Positions 27,597 through 35,909 of a stretch of 64,000 nt of DNA are shown in pieces. Below the pieces are notes generated by a model. That model worked only from the letters and a program-made list of their open reading frames with translations. It had not been told where the DNA came from and did not search any database. Made by a program: the position numbers and the translations under genes. Source of the stretch: JBJMLO01 sp045805265 (GTDB taxonomy: Bacteria; Actinomycetota; UBA4738; JACQTL01); NCBI GenBank assembly GCA_045805265.1, contig JBJMLO010000020.1, forward strand, positions 5,485 through 69,484, read 5' to 3'. Position 1 is the first letter of the stretch. Each line of letters begins with the position of its first letter.

Positions 27597-28454
27597 TCAG
27601 CTCCGGACCACGTGCTCCACGAGCGCGCCGAAGTCGTCGTCGCCGAGCCCGGCGGCCACCGCCTCGTCGAACGTCTTCCTCGCCGTAGCGACACCGGTCA
27701 GGTTCCGGCCGGCCCGGCCCGCCGCCTCCTCGACCAGGCGGAGATCCTTCGCGGCCAGCGACAGCTTGAACTGGGCGGGGTACTCGCCCGACTCGAACAT
27801 GTCCCGCTTCGCCTTCACCATGGCGGACAGGTAGGAACCCTCGAGCGCGTCGAGCACGGCCTCCTTGTCGAGCCCCAGCGCCAGGCCCAGCGCCAGCGCC
27901 TCGCCGACCCCGGTCATCACAGCGCCCAGCGTCGAGTTCAGCACGAGCTTCATCGCGGCGCCCGCCCCCTGCCCGCCGTAGCGCGTCGGCTTCCCCAGCA
28001 CCTCGAGGACCCGGCGGACCCGCTCGAACGCCTCCTCCGGGCCGCCGACCAGGATGGTCAGCCCGCCGGCCTCCGCGCGGGGGGTGCTGCCGGTCACCGG
28101 CGCGTCCAGGAACTCGACGCCCTCCGGCAGCCGCCGGGCCACCGCCAGGACGGCATCGCGCCCGACCGTCGACATGTCGACGTAGACCATCCCCGTCTCG
28201 AAGGCGCCGGTCGCGCCGTCCGGCCCGAACAGGACGGCCTCCAGCACGTCCCGGTCGGCCAGCATCGTGATCACGATCTCGTTACCCGCGGCCGCCTCCG
28301 CCGGGGTCGCCGCCACCTTGGCCCCGTCCGCCGACAGCGCCTCGGCCTTCTCGGTCGTGCGGTTCCACACGGTCAGGTCGTGCCCGGCGCCCAGCAGCCG
28401 CCGGGCCATCGGCGTGCCCATCAGTCCCAGCCCCAGGAACCCGATCCTCGCCAT
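27597..28454 (-). CDS. NAD(P)-dependent oxidoreductase, 3-hydroxyisobutyrate dehydrogenase family
   Basis: This 285-residue beta-hydroxyacid dehydrogenase has the dinucleotide-binding GFLGLGLMGTPMARRL at the N-terminus, substrate-binding FLDAPVTGSTPRAEAGGLTIL, and the catalytic lysine in GAGAAMKLVLN. The ATG at 28454 is chosen because GGAGGTG sits 6 bases upstream; an ATG 39 bases earlier lacks one. The family includes 3-hydroxyisobutyrate dehydrogenase, tartronate semialdehyde reductase and glyoxylate/succinic-semialdehyde reductases, which I cannot separate here. It is divergent from the FAD-dependent oxidase gene. Confidence 0.88.
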   Translation of the reverse strand: MARIGFLGLGLMGTPMARRLLGAGHDLTVWNRTTEKAEALSADGAKVAATPAEAAAGNEIVITMLADRDVLEAVLFGPDGATGAFETGMVYVDMSTVGRDAVLAVARRLPEGVEFLDAPVTGSTPRAEAGGLTILVGGPEEAFERVRRVLEVLGKPTRYGGQGAGAAMKLVLNSTLGAVMTGVGEALALGLALGLDKEAVLDALEGSYLSAMVKAKRDMFESGEYPAQFKLSLAAKDLRLVEEAAGRAGRNLTGVATARKTFDEAVAAGLGDDDFGALVEHVVRS

Positions 28455-28504
28455 CGCACCCACCTCCATCGGCTCCGAACGACCAGTATCCACCGCGTCG
28501 CCGG

Positions 28505-28510
28505 TAGGCT
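28505..28510 (+). promoter_or_regulatory. -10 element of a probable leaderless transcript
   Basis: TAGGCT ends exactly 6 bases before the GTG start at 28517, which has no ribosome-binding sequence. The transcript would begin at or next to the start codon. Confidence 0.5.
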
Positions 28511-28516
28511 TCGTCG

Positions 28517-29629
28517 GTGGCCGAGCGGTGGGACGCGATCGTGGTCGGGGCGGGAGCCATGGGCACGGCCGCCGCCCGCTCGCTGGCCGCGCGGGGGCGG
28601 CGGACGGTGGTGCTCGAGCGGTTCCGGGTCGGGCACGCCAATGGCAGCTCCCACGGCCCGAACCGGATCTTCCGGCTGGCCTACCACCACCCGGACTACG
28701 TCCGGATGGCCCGGCGGGCCCTCGACGAGTGGCGGGCCCTGGAGGACGAGGCCGGGGAGGAGCTGCTCACCACCACCGGCGGCCTGGACGCGGGACCGGG
28801 CGCGGCCATCGCGGCCGAGGCACTGTCGTTCGCCGGGGAGCCTTCCGGGTGGATGGAGCCCGCCGAGGTCGCGGACCGGTGGCCGGCCCTCCGGCCGCCG
28901 GAGGGCCCCCCGCTGCTGTTCCAGGCCGACGCGGGGGTGTGCCGGGCGGACCGGGCGGTGGCCGCGCAGGCCCGTCTGGCCGCGGAGGCGGGCGCCACGG
29001 TCCTCGAAGGCACGACGGTGGCGGAGCTCGACCGGACCGGTGACGGCGTCGAGGCCCACACGTCGTCGGGCGACGTCCACCGGGCGCCGGTCGTGGTGGT
29101 CACCGCCGGCGCGTGGGCAGAGCCCCTCCTGGCCACGGCCGGCATCGGGGCTTCCCTCCGGGTCACCCGCGAGCGGATCGCGTACGCGACGCTCCCCGCG
29201 CCGGGCCCGGTGCCGACCCTGATCGAGTGGACCCGCGAGCCGCTCCACCCCCGGTACGCGCTGCCGGTTCCCGACCGCCCGGACCTCGTGAAGCTGGGGG
29301 AGCACCGGGCCGGAGAGGTGGTCGACCCCGACTCGGAGGTCGAGCCCCCGGTCGCCGACCACGCCCTGTCGGCCTTCGCGTCCGAGCGGTTCCCGGGATC
29401 GGTGGTCGCCACGCTCGAGACCTGCCTGTACACGAACACGCCGGACGAGGACTTCGTGCTCGACCGCGATGGACCGGTTGTCGTCGGTTCGCCGTGCAGC
29501 GGCCACGGGTTCAAGTTCGCGCCGCTGATCGGGCGGATCCTCGCCGACCTCGCCACGGGCGCGACACCGCCCGTCGACCTCAGCCGGTTCGCGCTGCGGC
29601 GTCCGTCGCTCGGCAACGCGGGCCCGTAA
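28517..29629 (+). CDS. FAD-dependent amine oxidase, monomeric sarcosine oxidase/N-methyltryptophan oxidase family
   Basis: This 370-residue flavoprotein has the N-terminal FAD-binding VVGAGAMGTAAARSLA, followed by a DAO-type fold. The cysteine that covalently binds FAD in monomeric sarcosine oxidase matches the context ETCLYTNTPDEDFVLD, and SPCSGHGFKFAPLIGRI is the conserved C-terminal FAD contact. Such enzymes oxidise secondary amino acids (sarcosine, N-methyltryptophan, pipecolate) with release of hydrogen peroxide. The actual substrate is not evident. It starts with GTG directly behind a -10 element and is 62 bases from the divergent dehydrogenase gene. Confidence 0.9.
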   Translation: MAERWDAIVVGAGAMGTAAARSLAARGRRTVVLERFRVGHANGSSHGPNRIFRLAYHHPDYVRMARRALDEWRALEDEAGEELLTTTGGLDAGPGAAIAAEALSFAGEPSGWMEPAEVADRWPALRPPEGPPLLFQADAGVCRADRAVAAQARLAAEAGATVLEGTTVAELDRTGDGVEAHTSSGDVHRAPVVVVTAGAWAEPLLATAGIGASLRVTRERIAYATLPAPGPVPTLIEWTREPLHPRYALPVPDRPDLVKLGEHRAGEVVDPDSEVEPPVADHALSAFASERFPGSVVATLETCLYTNTPDEDFVLDRDGPVVVGSPCSGHGFKFAPLIGRILADLATGATPPVDLSRFALRRPSLGNAGP

Positions 29630-29645
29630 TCTGGGGGTCGAAACG

Positions 29646-30179
29646 ATGTCGAAGACGCGTCCGATCGAGACCCGCTGCGCCCGCTGTGGGCGTCCGGTCG
29701 AGCCGGGCGAGTTCCTGTGCTCCCAATGCCGGGAGGAGGTCGGCCCGGCGGCCACAGTGCAGCCGCCGCCCCCGGACGACGAACAGGAGCGGCGCCGCAG
29801 CCGGTGGCCGGGGACGATGGTCAGGCCGAGCCCCGTCCAGTACCACGCCACGCTCCTGGTCACGATCTTCGCGGTGCTGGTCGGCCTGGCGCTGTGGGCG
29901 TTCCTGAGCCACCGGGGGGTCGGTCCCTTCGACGCGAAGCTGGCCCACCAGGGGCCGTTCCGGGCCGGTAGCGTCTCGGTGGTCCTGGCGGTGACGAATC
30001 AGGGGTCGAAGACAAGCCGAGCGACCTGCTCCATCCGCGCGTTCGACGCCGCGGACACGGCGCTCGACACGACCACGCTCCTGACCCCGCCGATCCCGCC
30101 ACACACGACGATCGACGTCACCCAGACGTTCCGGGGACTGGACGTCCAGCCGGCCGACTTCGACACGGTCTGCAGCTAA
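29646..30179 (+). CDS. Zinc-ribbon, single-pass membrane protein of unknown function
   Basis: The 177-residue protein begins with a four-cysteine zinc ribbon (CARCGRPVEPGEFLCSQC), a charged Pro-rich linker, one transmembrane helix at about residues 66-88 (ATLLVTIFAVLVGLALWAF), and an extracytoplasmic beta-rich domain (VSVVLAVTNQGSKTSRATCSIRAFD) reminiscent of FxLYD/Ig-like domains. It follows the oxidase after 16 bases and could be co-transcribed, though a TAATCT overlapping the previous stop might serve as its own -10. No function is assigned. It ends 28 bases from the convergent GGDEF/HD-GYP gene. Confidence 0.7.
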   Translation: MSKTRPIETRCARCGRPVEPGEFLCSQCREEVGPAATVQPPPPDDEQERRRSRWPGTMVRPSPVQYHATLLVTIFAVLVGLALWAFLSHRGVGPFDAKLAHQGPFRAGSVSVVLAVTNQGSKTSRATCSIRAFDAADTALDTTTLLTPPIPPHTTIDVTQTFRGLDVQPADFDTVCS

Positions 30180-30207
30180 GGCGGTCCGAAACGCCGCGCG
30201 GCCGCGA

Positions 30208-32871
30208 TCAGTGCGCGGGCGACTCGTGGCGGATGAGGCCCCGGCGGTGCGCCTCGACGAACACCCGGACCACCGTGGGGTCGAACTGTGTTCCGGCCGC
30301 TTCCTGGAGCCGCCGGATGGCCTCCTCGTCGGGGAGCGCCTTGCGGTAGGACCGGTCGCTCGTCATCGCGTGGTACGCGTCGCACACGAAGATGATCCGG
30401 GCCCCGAGCGGGATGTCCTCGCCGGCCAGCCCGTCCGGGTACCCCTGGCCGTCCCACCGCTCGTGGCCGGAGCGGATGATCGGCAGGACCGGCTGCAGGA
30501 ACTCCACCGGCGCCAGGATCCGCTCGCCGATCTCGGGGTGGCGCTGCATCTCGTGCATCTCGTCGTCGGTGAGCGGCCCCGGCTTGTTGATGATCTCGGT
30601 GCCCACGCCGATCTTGCCAATGTCGTGGAACATCCCGGACAGCTCGAGCATCCGCAGGTCGTCCTGACCCACCCCGATCTCCCGGCCCACCGTCACGGCG
30701 ATCTCCGCGACCTCGCGGGCGTGGCCGCTGGTGTACTCGTCCTTCGCCTCCAGGGCGTTGGCCAGCACCTCGACGGTCTGGAGGAAGGCGTGCTCGAGGT
30801 CGGCGAACCGGGCGGCGTTGCCCATGGCGAGCGACGCAAGGTCGGCCACGCCGCGGGCCATCCGGAGGTCGCGTTCGCTGAAGGCGCGTGTCCCGTTCCT
30901 CGCCATCGCCACCAGGGCGCCGAACCCCTCCGGCTCCCACCGGAACGGCGCGATCACCATGGGGCCGGTCACGGGCACGAGTCGCATCTGCTCCGGCAGC
31001 TCGTCCACGACCTCGGCGGGCAGGCAGAACGCCTCGTCGGTCGAGTGCAGGTACCGGGCGGCGGTATCGGGGTCGATGCGCAAGGCCAGGGCTCGAGGAA
31101 GCTCGGAGGGGTGGAACCCAACGAAGGTCCTGGGGACGAACCACCCGGCGCTGTCGCGGACCCACGCGGACACCCGGGAGACGTCGAGCAGGTCCGCCAT
31201 GGAGCCCACGAGCTCGTGCAGCACGCGCTCGGGGTCGCGCGTCTGCGTGAGCGCCTGCGACACGCGCAGCAGCGCGTTCGCCGTCTCGGCGGCCAGCCGT
31301 TCCTCCTCGATCGATCGTGCGTTCTGGAAGGCCACGGCCGCGGACGAGGCCAGCGACTCCAGCAGGCGGAGGTCATCGGCGTCGAACTGGTTCAGCCCGA
31401 GCTTGGACAGGACGATCGTACCGGTGACGGCCTGGTCGAAGATCAACGGGACCGCCAGGATCGACTCCTCGATCTCGGGCGTGCCGGGGATGTGCTGGGC
31501 GAACTCGCAGGCGTTGGCGTCGGCCGCGTAGATCGGCTCGCCGGTCTGGGCCACCCGTCCGGTGATGCCCTCCCCGACCTGAGTGACGAGCAGCTCCTCG
31601 GTCTCGCCCTCGTACTCGGTCAGGGTCCCGTGGAACGCCACCGGGTACAGCAAGGTCCCCGTGGAGTCCATCAGGTGGATGCGGCAGTTGTGGAACTCGA
31701 CCAGGTCGCCCAGCTCGTCGATGATCGTGTGCGCGATCGCCCGGACGTCCTGGAGCCGGTTCAGCTTGCTCGACACGCTCTGGAGCACCTTGAGGTGTCC
31801 GACAATCCGCGCCTTCCCCATGGGGACGGCCCGGACCCCGCTCCACTCGCCCTCCTGGAACACGGACACGTGGTCGCTGCCGGACGTCTTGGCCTGCAAC
31901 AGTGCGTAGTTGGCGCTGGCCAACAGCTCGCGGGCCTCGGCGCCGTGGGCCGGTCCCTCCGCCACGCCGATCGACGCCGTGATGGGCACCGTGGGGGGCG
32001 ACGGGGCCTCGCCGGCGATCCGGGCCCGGATGGCCCCGGCCAGCCGCGCGGCCTCCTCGGCTCCCGTGGCCGGCATCAAAACCGCGAACTCCTCGCCCCC
32101 CACCCGGCACACCACGTCGCCAGGACGGATCGATCCCTTGATCAGCGACGCCACCGCCTCCAGCACACGGTCGCCGGCCAGGTGGCCCTCGACGTCGTTG
32201 ACGCGCTGGAACTGGTCGATGTCGATCAGGACCAGCGACACGGGCATGCCACCCAGGTGGGCGCGCCGGAGCTCGTCGGCCAACCGCTCCTGGAAGTGCC
32301 GGTGGTTGTACAGCCCGGTCAGCCGGTCGATGACACTCTCGGCTTCGAGCCTGACCCGGAGCTGCGCGTTGTCCAGAGCCAGGGCGGCCAGCTCGCTGAA
32401 GCGCTCGGCCAGCAACAGCTCGTGATGCTCGAACGCGCTGCCCGAGCCGGTTCGATACAGGTTCAGGACGCCCTTCAGCTCGTCGCGGGCGATCATCGGA
32501 ACGCTGATCAGGCACTCCTCCTCCTCGGGGGTGCCCTCGATCAATCGCGCCCGGGGATCCAGGTGGGCGTCATTGACCAGCACGGCCTCGCGGCTCACGG
32601 CCACCTCGCCCGAGATGCCCTCGCCGAACGGGCACAGGTGGACGTAGATCTCCTTGGCATTTTCGTCCACGACCTTCACGGGGCGGAGCACCCGGAGGTC
32701 GTGGTCGGCCTCGTAGACGATGAGTGAGTCGTAGGGGATCAGGGAGGCGACGCCCTGCGCCACGGCGTCGAGCACGCGCGAGAGGTCGCTTTCGGAGACG
32801 AGCAGGCGCGCGACCTCGGACAGCACGCGGAACGACGACTGCTGTTCGTTCGGCGCAATCAGCTCCCGCAC
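30208..32871 (-). CDS. GAF-GGDEF-GAF-GAF-HD-GYP cyclic-di-GMP turnover protein
   Basis: This 887-residue cytoplasmic signalling protein has a first GAF domain (~20-165), a GGDEF domain with an intact GGEEF active site (~258-262) and an RxxD inhibitory site five residues before it, two further GAF domains (~360-520 and 530-680), and an HD-GYP domain (~690-870) with HDIGKIG, HPEIGERIL and HERWDGQGYPDGL. Both synthesis and hydrolysis of c-di-GMP are therefore possible in one chain. The GTG at 32871 is chosen over the frame opening at 32898 because GAGGGAGGGG lies 6 bases before it. It has no transmembrane segment. It is transcribed divergently from PAC2. Confidence 0.93.
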   Translation of the reverse strand: MRELIAPNEQQSSFRVLSEVARLLVSESDLSRVLDAVAQGVASLIPYDSLIVYEADHDLRVLRPVKVVDENAKEIYVHLCPFGEGISGEVAVSREAVLVNDAHLDPRARLIEGTPEEEECLISVPMIARDELKGVLNLYRTGSGSAFEHHELLLAERFSELAALALDNAQLRVRLEAESVIDRLTGLYNHRHFQERLADELRRAHLGGMPVSLVLIDIDQFQRVNDVEGHLAGDRVLEAVASLIKGSIRPGDVVCRVGGEEFAVLMPATGAEEAARLAGAIRARIAGEAPSPPTVPITASIGVAEGPAHGAEARELLASANYALLQAKTSGSDHVSVFQEGEWSGVRAVPMGKARIVGHLKVLQSVSSKLNRLQDVRAIAHTIIDELGDLVEFHNCRIHLMDSTGTLLYPVAFHGTLTEYEGETEELLVTQVGEGITGRVAQTGEPIYAADANACEFAQHIPGTPEIEESILAVPLIFDQAVTGTIVLSKLGLNQFDADDLRLLESLASSAAVAFQNARSIEEERLAAETANALLRVSQALTQTRDPERVLHELVGSMADLLDVSRVSAWVRDSAGWFVPRTFVGFHPSELPRALALRIDPDTAARYLHSTDEAFCLPAEVVDELPEQMRLVPVTGPMVIAPFRWEPEGFGALVAMARNGTRAFSERDLRMARGVADLASLAMGNAARFADLEHAFLQTVEVLANALEAKDEYTSGHAREVAEIAVTVGREIGVGQDDLRMLELSGMFHDIGKIGVGTEIINKPGPLTDDEMHEMQRHPEIGERILAPVEFLQPVLPIIRSGHERWDGQGYPDGLAGEDIPLGARIIFVCDAYHAMTSDRSYRKALPDEEAIRRLQEAAGTQFDPTVVRVFVEAHRRGLIRHESPAH

Positions 32872-33041
32872 GTCCTGCCCCTCCCTCGCACCGCCCACGG
32901 GACGCAGCTATCGGGCCACCCCGGTGGTGTCACCTCATGGTTCTCGGGACGTTGGCGTCGGGACTTTAGTGGCCCCCCGGAATGCTTCTCCGGGCACCGG
33001 GCCGGCCGTCGGCCACCCGGTGCCCCGGCGGCCGCCCGGGG

Positions 33042-33047
33042 TAATCT
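33042..33047 (+). promoter_or_regulatory. -10 element of a probable leaderless PAC2 transcript
   Basis: TAATCT ends 7 bases before the GTG at 33055. No Shine-Dalgarno sequence is present, so the mRNA should begin at the start codon. Confidence 0.5.
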
Positions 33048-33054
33048 CTTCGCA

Positions 33055-33915
33055 GTGGACCCCATCGTGTTCTCCGAGCGCCCCGAGATGGAGCGTCCAG
33101 TCCTCGTCACTGCGTTCCGAGGCTGGAACGACGCGGGCGAGGCAGCGACCACGGCCGCAGAGTTCGTCAAGGACAGCTGGGACGCGGAGCCCTTCGCCCG
33201 GATCGACCCGGAGGAGTTCTTCGACTTCCAGGTGGCCAGGCCGACCGTGCGGCTCGTCGACGGCGTTGCCCGGGTCATCGAGTGGCCGGAGTGCGAGTTC
33301 TCCCACGCCCGTATCGGCGGACGCGACATCGTGCTGTTCACCGGCATCGAGCCCAACGTGCGGTGGCGGACCTTCGGGACGACGATCGTGGACCTCGGGC
33401 GGTCGCTCGACGCGGAACGGCTCGTCACGCTCGGGGCGTTCCTGGCCGACGTGCCGCACACCCGGCCGGTCCCGGTGGTCGGCTCCGCGTCCTCCCCGGA
33501 GGAGGCGGAGCGCCTGGGCCTGTCCATGTCGCGCTACGAGGGCCCGACCGGGATCGTGGGTGTCGTGCACGACCTCTCGATCCGCGGGGGGCTGCCGTCC
33601 GTGTCGTTCTGGGCGGCCGTGCCCCACTACGTGCCCGCCGGGGTGAACCCCCGGGCCACGCTCGCGCTGGTCGAGCGGCTGTCGCGGTTCCTCGGCGTCC
33701 CGGTCGACACCGCGTCGCTGGCGCCCGCCGTCGAAACGTGGGAACAGCAGATCACCGCGCTGGTCGAGGAGAACGAGTCCCTCACCGACTACGTCCGGCG
33801 GCTCGAGGAGGCCGCCGGGCAGGAGGAGCCGCTGCCCAACATCCCGTCGGGCGAGAGCCTGGCCGCCGAGGTGGAGGAGTTCCTCCGGGACCACGGCACC
33901 TCCGAGGGGCAGTGA
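33055..33915 (+). CDS. PAC2 family protein (proteasome-assembly-chaperone-like fold)
   Basis: This 286-residue protein has the PAC2 pattern: RPVLVTAFRGWNDAGEAATTA at the N-terminus, DIVLFTGIEPNVRWRTF, LGAFLADVPHTRPVPV, YEGPTGIVGVVHD and SFWAAVPHYVPAGVNPRATL. The C-terminal ~60 residues form an acidic coiled coil (WEQQITALVEENESLTDYVRRLEE). PAC2 proteins are common in actinobacteria and are often suspected of proteasome or ATP-grasp-related roles, but their bacterial function is not established. It lies 7 bases upstream of the VIT1-type transporter gene and likely shares its transcript. Confidence 0.88.
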   Translation: MDPIVFSERPEMERPVLVTAFRGWNDAGEAATTAAEFVKDSWDAEPFARIDPEEFFDFQVARPTVRLVDGVARVIEWPECEFSHARIGGRDIVLFTGIEPNVRWRTFGTTIVDLGRSLDAERLVTLGAFLADVPHTRPVPVVGSASSPEEAERLGLSMSRYEGPTGIVGVVHDLSIRGGLPSVSFWAAVPHYVPAGVNPRATLALVERLSRFLGVPVDTASLAPAVETWEQQITALVEENESLTDYVRRLEEAAGQEEPLPNIPSGESLAAEVEEFLRDHGTSEGQ

Positions 33916-33922
33916 TCCGGTC

Positions 33923-34693
33923 GTGCTGCGAGGACTGCTGAGGCCGCGCCCCGAGGTCGTCCGCCCCCACCGCGGGCCGGTCGGCGACCAGGGCGACTCG
34001 ACGGTCGCCGGCGGCAGGAGCGGGGCCCTGCGGGCGGCGATCTTCGGGATCAACGACGGCCTGGTGACGAACCTGTCCCTGGTCATGTTCTTCACCGGAG
34101 CGACCACGGACAACACCATCATCGTCCTCGCGGGCGTCGCGGGGATGCTGGCGGGGGCGTTCTCGATGTCGGCGGGCGAATACATCTCGATGCGGTCGCA
34201 GCGGGAGGTGTTCGAGCGACTCATCCATCTCGAGGCTCACGAGCTGGCCACGGAGCCGGAGGAGGAGCGCGACGAGCTCATCGACATTTACCGGAAGAAG
34301 GGCGTCCCGGCCGAGATCGCCGAGCAGCTCGTCGAGGTCCTGCACCGCGACCCCGACCTGGCGCTCGAGACCCATGCTCGAGAGGAGCTCGGCCTCGATC
34401 CCGAGCAGGGGCTGGGGTCGCCTTGGGCGGCGGCGATCTCCTCGATGCTCACGTTCGCCTTTGGCGCATTCGTCCCGCTCGTCCCGTTCCTGTTCGGCTC
34501 CGGTCTCGCTGCGGCACTCTGGGCGATCGGCCTGAGCGCGGTGACGCTGTTCGCCGTGGGCGCAGGCATCTCCAAGCTGACCGGCCGGCCGCTCTGGTGG
34601 TCCGGTACTCGGATGCTGTTGGTGGGCGGCATCGCGGCGGCCACCACCTACGGCGTGGGCAAGCTCCTGCACGTCGGCGGCGCCGTCGGGTAG
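33923..34693 (+). CDS. VIT1/CCC1-family iron/manganese transporter
   Basis: This 256-residue integral membrane protein has the VIT1 signature at the first helix: RAAIFGINDGLVTNLSLV, then GVAGMLAGAFSMSAGEYISMRSQREVFERL. The cytoplasmic helical domain (about residues 90-165, rich in Glu) binds metal in plant VIT1. Helices 3-5 follow (ISSMLTFAFGAFVPLVPFLF and onwards). Family members move Fe(II) or Mn(II) out of the cytosol, usually by proton exchange. It starts with GTG 7 bases after the PAC2 stop. No iron-responsive element is seen upstream. Confidence 0.92.
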   Translation: MLRGLLRPRPEVVRPHRGPVGDQGDSTVAGGRSGALRAAIFGINDGLVTNLSLVMFFTGATTDNTIIVLAGVAGMLAGAFSMSAGEYISMRSQREVFERLIHLEAHELATEPEEERDELIDIYRKKGVPAEIAEQLVEVLHRDPDLALETHAREELGLDPEQGLGSPWAAAISSMLTFAFGAFVPLVPFLFGSGLAAALWAIGLSAVTLFAVGAGISKLTGRPLWWSGTRMLLVGGIAAATTYGVGKLLHVGGAVG

Positions 34694-34714
34694 GGGCCCG
34701 CCCGCATTCGCCGG

Positions 34715-35368
34715 TCAGCCGGCGGCCGCGCGGTCGGCGAGGACGATCACACGCCGGGCGTGGACGCGGGCCGCGGGGATGTCCCCGTCTCCCATCAGCT
34801 GGCGGACCCGCTCGCGCTTGCCCTCGCCACTCACCAGGAACACGGCAAGCTTCGACGCGTCGTGGACCGGGAACGTGAGCGTGAGCCGGGGGTGCGGCGG
34901 CGGCATGCCGGGCTCGGGGACGTACGTCACCCACCGGTCGTCCACGTCGAGGGCCGGCTTGCCCGGGAACAGCGAGGCCGTGTGCCCGTCGTCACCGATG
35001 CCCAGGAGGTCCAGGTCGATGGAGGGAACGGCGACGTCGCCGAAGACGGCCCGCAACTCGGCCTCGTACGCGTCCGCGTCGCAGTCGTACATCGCGTGCA
35101 CGCGAGCGGGAACCTTCGACAGCAGCGCCTCGTTCGCCATGCGGAAGTTGGAGTCGGGATGGTCGGGCGGGACGCACCGCTCGTCGCCGAAGAAGGCTTC
35201 CACCTGCCCCCACGGGTAGTCGACGGTCGCGAGCCGGTCGTAGACCGGTCGTGGAGTGGACCCGCCGGAGAGCGCGATCGTCCTCGGCCCTTCGGCCAGG
35301 AACAGATCGACGGCGGCCTCGACCAGCGCGTCGAGATCGTCGGACACACGCAGCTCCCGTTCCGTCAC
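34715..35368 (-). CDS. pgl: 6-phosphogluconolactonase
   Basis: This 217-residue enzyme of the DevB/SOL family hydrolyses 6-phosphogluconolactone in the oxidative pentose phosphate pathway. Motifs are LSGGSTPRPVYDRL (phosphate site), FFGDERCVPPDHPDSNFRMANEALL and LLGIGDDGHTASLFPG. The GTG at 35368 is chosen because it overlaps the MarR stop (GTGA) and has AGGAGG 6-10 bases before it. In most actinobacteria pgl sits with zwf and opcA; here it is coupled to a MarR regulator with no other pentose phosphate gene nearby. Confidence 0.94.
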   Translation of the reverse strand: MTERELRVSDDLDALVEAAVDLFLAEGPRTIALSGGSTPRPVYDRLATVDYPWGQVEAFFGDERCVPPDHPDSNFRMANEALLSKVPARVHAMYDCDADAYEAELRAVFGDVAVPSIDLDLLGIGDDGHTASLFPGKPALDVDDRWVTYVPEPGMPPPHPRLTLTFPVHDASKLAVFLVSGEGKRERVRQLMGDGDIPAARVHARRVIVLADRAAAG

Positions 35369-35802
35369 TCCACCTCCTCCTGCTCCGAGCCGGCCAGCCA
35401 GTCGAGCGCGTCGCGCACCTGGGCGTAGCGCCGGTCCCCGAGACCGCGCCGGGCCCTGCCCTCCACCGCCTGCAGCGCCCGCCGGGCCTCGGCGACGTAG
35501 GTCCGCCCCCGGGTGGTGAGCCGCACGATCTTGGCCCGGGCGTCCTCCGGATCGGGGATCCGCCGGACGAGGCCCCGCGACTCGAGGTCGTCGACCAGCA
35601 GCATCATGCCCTGCTTCGTCATCCGGGCCCGCTCCGCGAGGTCGGTCAGCCGGGTCCCGGCCCGGCGGTCGATGTTCAGCGCAACGGCCGCGTGCCCGGC
35701 CCGCGACCCCGGATACCCGCGCTCGGCCATGCTGGCCACCCACTCCTCGGCCATTGCCCGGTGCGCCTCCAGCAGCAGCCGGGCCAGATCGGGCTCCCGC
35801 AC
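35365..35802 (-). CDS. MarR-family transcriptional regulator
   Basis: This 145-residue winged-helix repressor has the recognition region RLTDLAERARMTKQGMMLLVDDLESRGLVRRIPDPEDARAK and the wing (IVRLTTRGRTYVAEA). The first helices, involved in dimerisation, are shorter than in classical MarR. It starts with GTG and GGAAGG is about 9 bases upstream. A near-perfect palindrome sits 30 bases before the start, suggesting autoregulation and with it control of the overlapping pgl gene. Its ligand cannot be guessed. Confidence 0.9.
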   Translation of the reverse strand: MREPDLARLLLEAHRAMAEEWVASMAERGYPGSRAGHAAVALNIDRRAGTRLTDLAERARMTKQGMMLLVDDLESRGLVRRIPDPEDARAKIVRLTTRGRTYVAEARRALQAVEGRARRGLGDRRYAQVRDALDWLAGSEQEEVE

Positions 35803-35831
35803 GATCGGAATCCTTCCAGACGTCGGTGGAG

Positions 35832-35852
35832 TTGGTCAACTACGTTGACAAC
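35832..35852 (-). promoter_or_regulatory. MarR-type operator palindrome
   Basis: TGGTCAAC-TA-CGTTGACA: inner arms TCAAC/GTTGA pair perfectly around TAC, with one mismatch further out. It lies 30-50 bases upstream of the MarR start and contains TTGTCA, which could be the -35 of the same promoter. Binding here would block transcription of marR-pgl. Confidence 0.6.
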
Positions 35853-35909
35853 TGTGCCGCCCGCTCCGGACACTGCGAGGCGATCGCCGGCCAACTGGAT
35901 CCGCCCGGA

